Source of the DNA: Microbispora siamensis
GTDB taxonomy: Bacteria > Actinomycetota > Actinomycetes > Streptosporangiales > Streptosporangiaceae
Length of the DNA stretch: 64,000 nt
Direction of reading: 5' to 3'
Assembly (NCBI RefSeq): GCF_016863095.1
Contig: NZ_BOOF01000004.1
Coordinates: 62,001 to 126,000 of the forward strand
Position numbers and translations under genes: made by a program
The notes under the pieces: model-generated
Seen by the model: only the letters and a program-made list of their open reading frames with translations
What the model was told of the DNA's origin: nothing
Databases searched by the model: none
Part shown: piece by piece, positions 56,101-64,000 of the stretch
Numbering within the stretch: the stretch's first letter is position 1
Layout of the letters: each line of letters opens with the position of its first letter

Positions 56101-56119
56101 AATCCCTAAGCTAGTCACC
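56101..56119. promoter_or_regulatory. overlapping divergent leaderless promoters
   Basis: Nineteen bases separate the two divergent start codons. On the plus strand TAAGCT (56107-56112) ends seven bases before the GTG at 56120; on the minus strand TAGCTT (56113-56108) ends seven bases before the ATG at 56100. Both fit TANNNT and share five bases, so the -10 boxes overlap symmetrically and each -35 would lie inside the opposite gene. Confidence 0.6.
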
Positions 56120-57124
56120 GTGAGCGACTATCCGTGGAGCGAGGCCACAGCCACCGGGGTGGGGTCCTACCCGGGTGAGGACCATCTGGAGGCGGTCAGG
56201 ACGGCCTTCGGTGAACTGCCCATGCCCTACCTGCCCGAGCTGCCCGCCCGGGGCGTGGGCGCCGACATGATCGGCCGTACGGCGTCACTGTTGGTCGAGC
56301 TGCCCGTGGAGGTGCAGCCGTCCGGCTGGCGGCTCGCCGACCGGCCGGGACGGGACTTCAAGCGGGCCAGGGATCACCTCACCCGCGACCTCGACGGCCT
56401 GGAGGAGGTCTCCCAGGGCTACGAGGGGCCGTTCAAGATCCAGGCATGCGGGCCGTGGACGCTCGCCGGAGCGATCGAGCTCAGGCACGGCGACAAGGTG
56501 CTCGCCGACGCGGGAGCCGTACGCGACCTGACCGAGTCGCTGGCCGAGGGGCTGGCGCAGCACGTGGCGGAGGTCCGGCGCCGGGTCCCGGGAGCCGACC
56601 TCGTCGTCCAGATCGACGAACCGGGGCTGCCGGGGGTGCTGGCGGGCACGGTGCCGACCGCGTCCGGCTTCGGGCGGCTGCCCGCCGTCGAGTCCCCGAT
56701 CGCGGCCGAGCGGCTGAAAACCGTGCTCTCCGCGCTGGAGCCCGCCTTCCCGGTCGTCCACTGCTGCGCGCCGGGCGTGCCGTACGAGGTGATCCGTACG
56801 GCGGGAGCGCGGGGCGTGTCGGTGGACGCGGCGCTGCTGCGCCGCCGCGACGAGGACGCCATCGGGGAGACCATCGAGAAGGGGCTCGCGCTGCTGCTGG
56901 GCGTCGTGCCCGGGGTCGACACCCGGCTGCCGGACGTCGGCGTGGTGGCCAAGCCGGCCGTCGAGCTGTGGCGCCGCCTCGGGTTCCCGCCCGCCCGGCT
57001 CGCCGAGCAGGTCGTGCTCACCCCCGCCTGCGGCCTGGCCGGGGCCTCGCCCGCGTACGCGAAGGCGGCGCTGGCCCGGTGCCGGGAGGCGGCCCGCGTG
57101 CTGCGCGAGGACCCCGGGGAGTGA
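56120..57124 (+). CDS. core-MetE-like (cobalamin-independent methionine synthase C-terminal) protein
   Basis: A 334-residue protein matching only the C-terminal catalytic half of MetE, as in core-MetE proteins. Zinc ligands are visible: PVVHCCAPGVPY (H-x-C) and LTPACGLAG (last Cys). GVGSYPGED and FKIQACGPWTLAG fit the family. It lacks the N-terminal folate-binding half, so the methyl donor may not be methyl-tetrahydrofolate-triglutamate. GTG at 56120. In related genomes it follows mnmA, here with an opposed MBL gene between. True substrate is unclear. Confidence 0.85.
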   Translation: MSDYPWSEATATGVGSYPGEDHLEAVRTAFGELPMPYLPELPARGVGADMIGRTASLLVELPVEVQPSGWRLADRPGRDFKRARDHLTRDLDGLEEVSQGYEGPFKIQACGPWTLAGAIELRHGDKVLADAGAVRDLTESLAEGLAQHVAEVRRRVPGADLVVQIDEPGLPGVLAGTVPTASGFGRLPAVESPIAAERLKTVLSALEPAFPVVHCCAPGVPYEVIRTAGARGVSVDAALLRRRDEDAIGETIEKGLALLLGVVPGVDTRLPDVGVVAKPAVELWRRLGFPPARLAEQVVLTPACGLAGASPAYAKAALARCREAARVLREDPGE

Positions 57125-57128
57125 CGGG

Positions 57129-57145
57129 CGCTGCGGCTCGCAGCG
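57129..57145 (+). terminator. hairpin CGCTGCG-GCT-CGCAGCG after core-metE
   Basis: Perfect seven-base stem with three-base loop, five bases after the core-MetE stop. No T tract; probable terminator. Confidence 0.6.
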
Positions 57146-57230
57146 GGGATGGATGTTCACACAGCCACAGTGAGATTCACTGAAGGAAGCTCCATGGCAT
57201 CGCGTGGGGTTCCGATGGTTGCCTTGAGGC

Positions 57231-57848
57231 ATGAATCCGATCACCGCCGTAGAGCGGACCGTCGTACCGGCCCGGGAGGCGAGGGCGGTGCGGGTGCCGC
57301 AGGGCCGGCGCGTCAGCGTCGTCGATCTCGAAGGCGGCCAGGTGGGCGACGTCTTCGCCTTCGCCGCCGATGACGTCACCGAGCACCTCAGCGCCTCGCA
57401 CACGCGCAGTGCCACGAACCGGTTGTTCCCCGCGGTGGGGGAGCGGTTCTTCACCGATCGCCGCCGGCCGATCCTGACGCTCGTCTCCGACACGTCCCCG
57501 GGCCGGCACGACATGTTGATCGCCGCGTGCGATCCGGAGCGGTACGCCGCGCTGGGTGCGCAGCCGTCACACGCTTCGTGCGCGAGCAACCTGCACCGGG
57601 CGCTCGCCTCGATGGGTCTGGCCCTTCCCTTCACTCCGCAACCGGTCAACGTGTTCATGCGGATCCCCGTCGACGAGGAGGGGCGGCTCGACTGGCTGCC
57701 CGCGGTCAGCCGACCGGGAGACGCGATCACCTTCCGGGCGGACATGGACTGCGTTCTCGTGGTCTCCGCCTGCCCGCAGGACCTGGTGGACATCAACGGC
57801 GGCGTGCCGACGTCGCTGGCGATCGACGTCCTGCCCGAATCCGACTGA
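57231..57848 (+). CDS. DUF1989 (urea-carboxylase-associated) family protein
   Basis: A 205-residue protein of DUF1989. The conserved core is PQGRRVSVVDLEGGQVGDVFAF, SASHTRSATNRLFPAVGE and HASCASNLHRALASMG, where Cys/His may bind metal. Relatives sit beside urea carboxylase and other nitrogen-scavenging genes, and some act on urea- or guanidine-like compounds, but no reaction is firmly established. ATG at 57231, no clear ribosome site. First of three co-directed genes (OYE 28 bases downstream). Confidence 0.83.
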   Translation: MNPITAVERTVVPAREARAVRVPQGRRVSVVDLEGGQVGDVFAFAADDVTEHLSASHTRSATNRLFPAVGERFFTDRRRPILTLVSDTSPGRHDMLIAACDPERYAALGAQPSHASCASNLHRALASMGLALPFTPQPVNVFMRIPVDEEGRLDWLPAVSRPGDAITFRADMDCVLVVSACPQDLVDINGGVPTSLAIDVLPESD

Positions 57849-57876
57849 AACCCACGTTTCGAGGAGTGCGTTTCCG

Positions 57877-59010
57877 ATGAGCGCGTTCACCCCGGATCAT
57901 CCGGCCCTGCGGCCTTTCCGCTTCGCCGGCCTCGACCTGCCCAACCGGCTCGCGGTCGCGCCGATGACCCGGGTCTCCGCGGCCCCCGACGGCACGCCGA
58001 CCTCGGAGATGGCCGACTACTACACCGAGTTCGCCGAGGGCGGCTTCGGTCTGGTGATCACCGAGGGTACCTACACGGACACCGTCTACAGCCAGGGCTA
58101 CCGCAACCAGCCGGGCATCGTGTCGGACGCCCACGTCGCGGCCTGGCGGGAGATCACCCGCCGCGTGCACGCCGCGGGCGGACGGATCCTGCTGCAGCTC
58201 ATGCACGCCGGCGCGCTGTCCCAGGGCAACCGCTATCGCGACGAGACGGCCGGGCCGTCCGCCGTGCCGCCCCGCGGGGAGATGATGCCCGAGTACGGAG
58301 GATCGGGCAGGTGGCCGATCCCCAGGGAGATGAGCACGGCCGACATCGAGACGGCGATCGCCGGGTTCACGGCTTCGGCCGTACGGGCCCGGGAGGCGGG
58401 TTTCGACGGCGTCGAGGTGCACGCGGCCAACGGCTACCTACTGGACCAGTTCCTCACCGACTACACCAACCGCCGTACCGACTCGTACGGAGGCGACGTG
58501 GCCAACCGGGTGCGCCTCACGGCCGAGGTGGTGGCCGGCATCCGGGCCGAACTGGGTCCCGGCTTCTGCGTGGGGGTGCGGCTGTCCCAGGGCAAGGTCA
58601 ACGATTTCACGCACCGCTGGGCCGGGGGCGCCCAGGACGCGAAGATCATATTCTCCGCGCTCGCCGACTCGGGTGCGACGTACCTGCACGTCGCCAGCGA
58701 GGGCCGCGACTGGATCGAGACCGCCCGCCTCGACGGCGACGTCACGATCACAGCCCTGGCCCGCGAGGTGACCGGCCTTCCGGTACTCGCGAACGGCGGC
58801 ATGCACGACCTCGCCCAGGCGGCGCGGGTGCTCGCGGACGGCCATGCCGACATGCTGTCCGTCGCCAGGGGCGCGCTGGCCAACCCCGATCTCCCGCGGC
58901 GTCTCGCCCAGGGCCTGCCGCTGGACCGGTTCGATCACGGGATGCTGGAGCCGATGGCGACGCTCGGCAACGCGCGCCGGTGGTCGCGTACGGCGCGGGC
59001 GATGTCCTGA
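57877..59010 (+). CDS. Old Yellow Enzyme-family NADH:flavin oxidoreductase
   Basis: A 377-residue FMN TIM-barrel ene-reductase. LPNRLAVAPMTRVSA N-terminus, catalytic/substrate site VHAANGYLLDQFLTDYTN (here H-A-A-N), FMN contact LANGGMHDLAQAARVL. It reduces activated C=C bonds with NAD(P)H. ATG at 57877 with GAGGAG 12 bases upstream. Between DUF1989 and the NodB-fold gene; it could reduce an unsaturated cyclic imide such as maleimide, as OYEs do in vitro. That link is conjecture. Confidence 0.92.
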   Translation: MSAFTPDHPALRPFRFAGLDLPNRLAVAPMTRVSAAPDGTPTSEMADYYTEFAEGGFGLVITEGTYTDTVYSQGYRNQPGIVSDAHVAAWREITRRVHAAGGRILLQLMHAGALSQGNRYRDETAGPSAVPPRGEMMPEYGGSGRWPIPREMSTADIETAIAGFTASAVRAREAGFDGVEVHAANGYLLDQFLTDYTNRRTDSYGGDVANRVRLTAEVVAGIRAELGPGFCVGVRLSQGKVNDFTHRWAGGAQDAKIIFSALADSGATYLHVASEGRDWIETARLDGDVTITALAREVTGLPVLANGGMHDLAQAARVLADGHADMLSVARGALANPDLPRRLAQGLPLDRFDHGMLEPMATLGNARRWSRTARAMS

Positions 59011-59089
59011 TCGCCGGGATGCGACACTCGGCACGCGGGGGACGGTGGAATGACGGCCGCGCGACCGGCCGGGAGAGGAAGGACGCGGG

Positions 59090-59956
59090 ATGAGCGCGAA
59101 CTGGCGTGACGGCGCCGCGGCCGTGGCGACCCTGACCTTCGACGTCGACGCCGAGACGCCGGTGCTCGCGCACGGACGCGAGTACGCCCGGCACGCGAGC
59201 ACCATGTCGCACCAGGCGTACGGCCCGGAGGTGGGCCTGCCGCGCATCCTGGACCTGCTCGGCGAACTCGGCGTTCCGGCGACGTTCTTCGTCCCGGGCT
59301 GGGTCGCCGAGCAGCGGCCGGGGCTGGCCGCGTCGATCGTGGAGCGCGGGCACGAGGTGGCACATCACTCCTACAGCCACCGCCCGCCCACGTCGATGAC
59401 CGCGAAGGAGGAGCGCGCCGATTTCGAGCGTGCCCTCGAGGTCTTCGCCCGCCAGGGCATCGAGATCGCCGGGCATCGGGCCGCGCTGTGGGAGGCATCG
59501 TGGCAGACCGCCGGCCTCGTCGCCGAGCACGGCCTGCTCTACGACTCCTCCCTGATGGGTGACGACCGGCCGTACCGGCTGGTCACCGGGTCCCGCGACA
59601 TCGTCGAGCTGCCCGTGCACTGGTCGCTCGACGACTGGGAGCAGTACGCCTACCTCCCCGCGCCGCACGTCGGATCGGTGATCGAGTCTCCGGGGAAGGT
59701 GCTGGAGTTGTGGCGCGCCGAGCTCGACGGGATGCGCCATTACGGATGCCTGTTCAACCTGTGCGTGCACCCGTTCCTGTCCGGTCGTCCGGGGCGTGCC
59801 CTGGCGCTGCGCCGATTCGTCGAGTACGCGCTGGAGTGCGGGGACGTGCGGTTCGCCCGGTGCCGCGAGGTGGCGGAACTGGCGGCGGCCGACCCGGATC
59901 TGACCACGCGCCGCCCCTCCCCGCCGGTCGTCGACCCCGAGGTCTATCCCGCGTAG
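59090..59956 (+). CDS. NodB-fold deacetylase / cyclic imide hydrolase-like
   Basis: A 288-residue metal-dependent hydrolase. NodB motifs TLTFDVDAETP and GHEVAHHSYSHRPP (Asp, His, His metal site). Its layout, including YGPEVGLPRILDLLGELGVPATFFVPGW and MTAKEERADFERAL, matches the cytoplasmic PuuE/HpPgdA branch, in which allantoinases and a cyclic imide hydrolase are known, rather than exported chitin deacetylases. No signal peptide. ATG at 59090 has GGGAGAGGAAGG upstream. With permease and asparaginase nearby, imide or ureide ring opening is the favoured role (inferred). Confidence 0.85.
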   Translation: MSANWRDGAAAVATLTFDVDAETPVLAHGREYARHASTMSHQAYGPEVGLPRILDLLGELGVPATFFVPGWVAEQRPGLAASIVERGHEVAHHSYSHRPPTSMTAKEERADFERALEVFARQGIEIAGHRAALWEASWQTAGLVAEHGLLYDSSLMGDDRPYRLVTGSRDIVELPVHWSLDDWEQYAYLPAPHVGSVIESPGKVLELWRAELDGMRHYGCLFNLCVHPFLSGRPGRALALRRFVEYALECGDVRFARCREVAELAAADPDLTTRRPSPPVVDPEVYPA

Positions 59957-59988
59957 GCGCCGTTCGCGGGCGCGGTCGGCAGTGTTGC

Positions 59989-61551
59989 TCAGCTCGTCTC
60001 GGCGGCGAGGGCGAGGAACAGGTCGACGCGGTCCTCTGTGCGTCCCACGTCCCTGCCGGTCAACTCGGCGATCTTCGCCAGCCGGTTGCGCAGGGTGTTG
60101 ACGTGGATGTGCAGGGCCGCCGCCGTGGCCGCCCACTGCCCGTCGTGATCGAGGAAAGTACGCAGCGTCGCTTCCAGGTCGCTCCCGCGGCGATCGTCGT
60201 GCTCCCGGAGGGGACCGAGCAAGTCGCGGGAGAAGCCGCGCAGCGTCTCGGAGTCCACCAGCCCGAGCAGCAGCCGGTGTGTGCCGAGCTCGGCGAAGCC
60301 GCGAACCGCCGGTCCGTGGGGGGATCGCCGGAGCACCCGGCACGCCTCCCGCGCGTGCAGCAGCGGCTGCCGGAGCCCCGCCGCGTGCGGAGCCACCCCG
60401 CCGAGCCCCGCGACCGCCCGCCGGCCCGGGAAACGCCTGTTCACGGCCGCCAGAAGGCGCTCGGCGAGCAGGGGGAGCTCGGGCTCGGGATGCCGCCAGG
60501 AGAGCACGGACACGACGTCCTGCGTCCCTCCGGCCACCAACGCGGGGATCCCGGCGGCGGAGAGGAACTCGCCGGCCAGCTCGGCAAGGCCGTGCGTCGT
60601 GGCGGGCTCCGGCCCGGAGAAGGCCAGCGCGAACACGGCCAGCGGCCCCGCCGCGTCCACGCCGAACGCCTGCAGCCTGCCGGCCACCTCGGCCGTGCGC
60701 CCGCCGGACAGCACCATCTCCAGCAGTTCGCCCGCGAAGCGCATCTCGATGGCCTGCACCGCCTGCTGCTTGGCCACCTCGAGGCTGAGGAACCTGGCCG
60801 CCTGCTCCAGCGCCGCCTGCTCGGCAGGTTCGAGGCCGGACAACGGGCGCAGGCAGATGAGTGCCGCGTCGACGTCGCCCACCGCTCCCACGGGGAAGAG
60901 CGCGGCGAGGGTCTCGCCTCGGTCCAGCTCCAGCTTCAGCTCCAGGGGCGGCGGCCTGCGGGCCAGCCCGGCGGCCACCGCTCGCGCCTGGGCGTCGTCG
61001 AGGTCGGCCCCCGCCGCCGCCAGCACCCGGCCCATCCGGTCGACCACGGCGAGAGGCAGGTCGTGGTCCCGCCGGAGTACGTCGAGCACGCCGGAGGGGC
61101 CCGCCCCACGCGAGATCGCGGTCGCCAGGGCGTCGCCCCTGCGGACCATTCCGACCAGGGCCTGCTGGCGCTGGTCCGTGTACATGGCGGAGACCGCCTG
61201 GGAGACCTCCGTGAACGGCACCGCCGGGGCGATCTCCAGCAGCGGCAGGCCGGCGTCCCGGCAGGCGCTCACCAGCTCCGGCGGCGTGCTCGGGGTCTGC
61301 GGGCGCAGCCCGAAGACGATTCCCGCGGCCCTCGCCAGCCGTACGTTCGCCACGAACTCGGCGGCGCTCGCCTGCCCCGCCCACAGGCCGTTGGTCAGCA
61401 CCAGCTCTCGCTCCCTGACGTACGGGGAGGGATCGGGGAGCTCGGTGTTGTGGACCCACGCGACGGGCTCGTCCAGGGCGCCCTCCGGGCCGGGCACCAG
61501 CACCTTCAGCTTCAGCGACGCGTTCGCGACCAGGGACCGCAGCGTGAACAC
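59989..61551 (-). CDS. PucR-family transcriptional regulator
   Basis: A 520-residue regulator. N-terminal purine-catabolism domain (TLRSLVANASLKLKVLVPG ... VRERELVLTNGLW), central GGDEF-like CdaR domain, and C-terminal PucR HTH (LEATLRTFLDHDGQWAATAAAL, HIHVNTLRNRLAKIAELTGRD). GTG at 61551 gives the standard domain start; GTG at 61566 is possible. It faces the permease gene and probably controls both directions in response to a purine, ureide or imide nitrogen source. Confidence 0.9.
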   Translation of the reverse strand: MFTLRSLVANASLKLKVLVPGPEGALDEPVAWVHNTELPDPSPYVRERELVLTNGLWAGQASAAEFVANVRLARAAGIVFGLRPQTPSTPPELVSACRDAGLPLLEIAPAVPFTEVSQAVSAMYTDQRQQALVGMVRRGDALATAISRGAGPSGVLDVLRRDHDLPLAVVDRMGRVLAAAGADLDDAQARAVAAGLARRPPPLELKLELDRGETLAALFPVGAVGDVDAALICLRPLSGLEPAEQAALEQAARFLSLEVAKQQAVQAIEMRFAGELLEMVLSGGRTAEVAGRLQAFGVDAAGPLAVFALAFSGPEPATTHGLAELAGEFLSAAGIPALVAGGTQDVVSVLSWRHPEPELPLLAERLLAAVNRRFPGRRAVAGLGGVAPHAAGLRQPLLHAREACRVLRRSPHGPAVRGFAELGTHRLLLGLVDSETLRGFSRDLLGPLREHDDRRGSDLEATLRTFLDHDGQWAATAAALHIHVNTLRNRLAKIAELTGRDVGRTEDRVDLFLALAAETS

Positions 61552-61613
61552 CGTGTGAATGTACACAGTGGTCGGGTTGATTACTAGAGCTTCGTCCACT
61601 TACCGGCCTCTGT

Positions 61614-61653
61614 CCCACCTGCTTGTGTGGTGGGTGTCACACCAGCGTGTGAC
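61614..61653. promoter_or_regulatory. inverted repeats between pucR and permease
   Basis: Two adjacent repeats: CCCACC (61614-61619) / GGTGGG (61629-61634), and GTCACAC-CAGC-GTGTGAC (61636-61653, perfect seven-base arms). They end 22 bases before the permease ATG, fitting an operator for the PucR protein or a leader hairpin. Confidence 0.5.
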
Positions 61654-61675
61654 GCCAGCACTATCAGGAGCAGCC

Positions 61676-63118
61676 ATGCACAACCCCCCTCCTACCGGCC
61701 CCTCTCCTTCCGGCTCGGCGGACTCGGTCCGCTTCGACTCCCACGGCATCGAGCCCATCTCCCCCTCGGCACGCGACTCCACGCCGTGGCAACAGTTCTG
61801 GATCTGGACGGGCGCCAACATCGCGCCTATCAACTGGGTCCTCGGCGCCCTCGGCGTCACCCTGGGCCTCAGCCTGATCGAGACCATCGTCGTCGTGGCC
61901 GTGGGCAACCTGGTGGGCTGCGCCGTGTTCGGCCTGTTCAACGTCATGGGACATCGCACCGGGGTCAACCAGATGGTGCTCGGTCGCGCGGCCTTCGGGC
62001 GCCGGGGGGCGATCGTGCCGGGCCTCGTCCAGGGTCTGCTGACCATGGGCTGGGTCGGGGTCAACACCTGGGTCGTGCTCGACCTCGTGCTGGCGACCCT
62101 CGCGCAGATGGGGATCCAGGGCGGCACCGGCCTGAAGTATCTGGTGGCCGCCGTCATCATGGGCGTCCAGCTCGTCCTGGCGCTGTACGGCTTCTACGCC
62201 ATCCGCACCTTCGAGAAGTACACCGTGCCGGCCACCGTGGCGCTCATGGCCCTCATGACCGTCCTCGCGGTGAGCCAGGCCGACCCGCAGTGGACGACCG
62301 CCGCGGCGGCGCCGGAATCGAAGATCACCGCGGTCACGCAGCTCCTCACCGCGATCGGCGTCGGCTGGGGGATCACCTGGCTGCCCTACTCCGCCGACTA
62401 CAGCCGCTTCGTCCGGGCCGGTGCGTCCGCCCGGTCCGTGTTCTGGTCAACCGCGCTCGGCATGTACGTGCCGACCGTGTGGCTGGCCGCGCTCGGGGCG
62501 TACCTGGCCGCCTCGGGCAGCGGAGCGGACCCCGCCGGCCTGGTGACGAGCACCTTCGGGGTGATGGCGATTCCCGTGCTCCTGCTGATCATGCATGGGC
62601 CGGTCGCCACCAACATCCTCAACCTCTACTCCTGTTCGCTCGCCGCCCTGTCCGTCGGCATCCGGATCGCACGGTGGAAGCTCACCCTCATCGCGGGCCT
62701 CGTGGCGTCCGTCGTGCTCGCGGTGTTCGTCCGGGCCGACAGCTTCGCCCACGCCTTCGACAACTGGATGGTCTCGATCCTGGTGTGGATCAGCCCGTGG
62801 GCGAGCATCGTCCTGGTCGACTTCTTCCTCCTGCGCCGTGGCCGGATCGACGTGCTCTCCCTCTACCGCGACGACGCCTTGTCCGGCGGCGGGACCGGCC
62901 GGCCCGCGTTGATCAGTCTCGGGCTGGGCCTGCTCGCGGCGTGGAGCTGGCAGTTCGGCATGGTGCCCGCGACCCAGGGCCCCATCGCCCGGGCGCTGAA
63001 CGACACCGACTTCTCGTGGCTCGCCGGCGGCCTCGTCGCGGGCGGGCTCTACTACCTGCTCGCCCGGGCCAGGACCGGCCGTACGTCCCCGCAGCGGGAG
63101 GAGGCGTTGTCCCGATGA
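61676..63118 (+). CDS. NCS1-family permease (cytosine/purine/allantoin type)
   Basis: A 480-residue, about twelve-TM cation-coupled transporter of the NCS1 family. The cytosolic N-terminus (GIEPISPSARDSTPWQQFWIW) leads to TM1 with GANIAPINWVLGALG; LVGCAVFGLFNVMGHRTGVNQMVLGRAAFG and PYSADYSRFV are family marks. ATG at 61676 has AGGAG five bases upstream. Its stop overlaps the asparaginase start (ATGA). It imports a nucleobase, hydantoin or similar cyclic nitrogen compound. Confidence 0.93.
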   Translation: MHNPPPTGPSPSGSADSVRFDSHGIEPISPSARDSTPWQQFWIWTGANIAPINWVLGALGVTLGLSLIETIVVVAVGNLVGCAVFGLFNVMGHRTGVNQMVLGRAAFGRRGAIVPGLVQGLLTMGWVGVNTWVVLDLVLATLAQMGIQGGTGLKYLVAAVIMGVQLVLALYGFYAIRTFEKYTVPATVALMALMTVLAVSQADPQWTTAAAAPESKITAVTQLLTAIGVGWGITWLPYSADYSRFVRAGASARSVFWSTALGMYVPTVWLAALGAYLAASGSGADPAGLVTSTFGVMAIPVLLLIMHGPVATNILNLYSCSLAALSVGIRIARWKLTLIAGLVASVVLAVFVRADSFAHAFDNWMVSILVWISPWASIVLVDFFLLRRGRIDVLSLYRDDALSGGGTGRPALISLGLGLLAAWSWQFGMVPATQGPIARALNDTDFSWLAGGLVAGGLYYLLARARTGRTSPQREEALSR

Positions 63119-64000
63119 GCGCGCGGATCCGCGTCATCACCACCGGAGGCACGATCGCCTCCGTGCCGGGCGGCGGCGCGGTAAGCGTGGCCGTCTCCGG
63201 CCGTGACCTGGTCGGCGCGGCCGGAGGACCGGCCGTGACCGTCGAGGTGGACGAGGCGATGCTCGTCCACAGCTTCAACCTCACGCTGGACGGCATGCTG
63301 CGGATCGCGGAACGGGTCGCCGCGGCGGTCGCCGACCCGGATGTGGACGGGGTCGTCGTGACCCACGGCACCGACACGATGGAGGAGACCGCGTTCTTCG
63401 TGGACCTGCTCCTGGGCGCCGGCCGGACCGTGGTGTTCACCGGGGCGCAGCGGCACGCGGGCGAGCCGGACGGCGACGGGCCGCGCAACCTCGCGGACGC
63501 CCTGCGGGTCGCCGCCGCGACCGCGGGCAGGGGGCTGGGCGCCGTCATCGTCATGGCCGGACGGGTCCACGCCGCACGGCACGCGACCAAGGCCGACACG
63601 GTGGCGCTCGACGCCTTCGACTCGCCCGGCTACGGTCCCGTCGGCCGCGTGCACGGCGAGCGCGTCCATATCGCCGCCAGGCCCGAACGTCTCCCCGGGT
63701 TCACCCTGGCGGAGCTCGGGGGCCTGGAGGCCCGGGTGGACATCGTGCCCGCCTACCTCGGCGCCGACGGCGTCCATGTGGCCGCCTCCCGGGCGGCGGG
63801 CGCACGCGGGCTCGTCCTGGAGGCACTGGGAGCGGGCAACCCGACCTCCGGCCTGCTCGGCGAGGTCCGCGCGTGTGTCGCGGCGGGCATCCCCGTGCTC
63901 GTAACCTCGCGCTGCCATGCCGGTCCGTCGCTACCGGTGTACGGGGCGGGAGGCGGAGCCACCCTGCGGGAGGCGGGCGCCGTCTTCGCCGGATCGCTCG
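63115..64000 (+). CDS. asparaginase-family amidohydrolase, C-terminus outside window
   Basis: At least 295 residues of a type I/II asparaginase fold. First catalytic Thr in TTGGTIASVPGGG, second triad in VVTHGTDTMEETAFF (Thr-Asp), Lys in RHATKADTVALDAFDSPGYG. The gene runs off the right edge. ATG at 63115 overlaps the permease stop by four bases. Family hydrolyses L-asparagine, glutamine or other half-amides to acid and ammonia. Coupling to an NCS1 permease suggests it acts on an imported amide or on the half-amide left after imide ring opening. Confidence 0.9.
   Translation, partial: MSARIRVITTGGTIASVPGGGAVSVAVSGRDLVGAAGGPAVTVEVDEAMLVHSFNLTLDGMLRIAERVAAAVADPDVDGVVVTHGTDTMEETAFFVDLLLGAGRTVVFTGAQRHAGEPDGDGPRNLADALRVAAATAGRGLGAVIVMAGRVHAARHATKADTVALDAFDSPGYGPVGRVHGERVHIAARPERLPGFTLAELGGLEARVDIVPAYLGADGVHVAASRAAGARGLVLEALGAGNPTSGLLGEVRACVAAGIPVLVTSRCHAGPSLPVYGAGGGATLREAGAVFAGSL

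Overview
The window looks like chromosomal DNA of a high-GC filamentous actinomycete, most plausibly order Streptosporangiales. This is inferred from the GC-rich third positions, frequent GTG/TTG starts, a GlgE-type maltosyltransferase operon, PucR, WYL and LAL regulators, secreted hydrolases and several membrane Ser/Thr kinases. I see no rRNA, tRNA, CRISPR array, phage module or insertion sequence. The right and left edges cut genes (an asparaginase and an IolC-type kinase).

Layout. 1-6.7 kb: myo-inositol catabolism genes (iolC-iolE-like-iolG, minus strand) behind a GntR regulator, an orphan Fe3+/sugar-phosphate-type binding lipoprotein, a secreted beta-propeller phytase and a flavin reductase. 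A TGTC-NN-GACA palindrome recurs in their intergenic regions, suggesting one phytate/inositol regulon. 6.7-12.2 kb: SppA protease, a secreted chitinase (CBM2, Ser/Pro linker, GH18) and a NarL-type two-component system. 12.2-19.1 kb: a LysR gene destroyed by an internal deletion beside an intact MFS exporter, an ArsR-SRPBCC fusion regulator with a clear double operator, a DUF2306-like membrane protein, a quinone-oxidoreductase-like enzyme, and a WYL regulator divergent from an epoxide hydrolase.

19.1-30.7 kb: alpha-glucan metabolism. glgE-treS-pep2-glgB form one minus-strand operon making branched alpha-glucan from trehalose/maltose-1-phosphate; glgP (phosphorylase) is divergent and is followed by a GT4 glycosyltransferase. 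30.7-35.1 kb: a crotonase, an alpha/beta hydrolase and a large LuxR (LAL) regulator.

35.2-39.8 kb is the part I find most likely to be an undescribed system: five tightly packed plus-strand genes (coiled-coil protein, PP-loop ATPase with a Cys triad, M55 D-aminopeptidase with all metal ligands, Tat-type flavin amine oxidase, YbaK-type deacylase). It is followed at once by three tandem Ser/Thr kinases with unusual multi-TM tails (39.9-45.4 kb) and a convergent lipoprotein gene.

46.6-57.1 kb: etfBA, a TetR/MFS pair with a perfect operator, a cysteine desulfurase, a DUF2231-Rieske plus hemerythrin operon, a DUF695-like protein, mnmA, a metallo-beta-lactamase-fold hydrolase and a core-MetE protein. 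The last two are divergent, with start codons only 19 bases apart and symmetric overlapping -10 boxes. 57.2-64 kb: a probable nitrogen-scavenging locus for a cyclic imide or ureide (DUF1989, Old Yellow Enzyme, NodB-fold deacetylase/imidase, PucR regulator, NCS1 permease, asparaginase).
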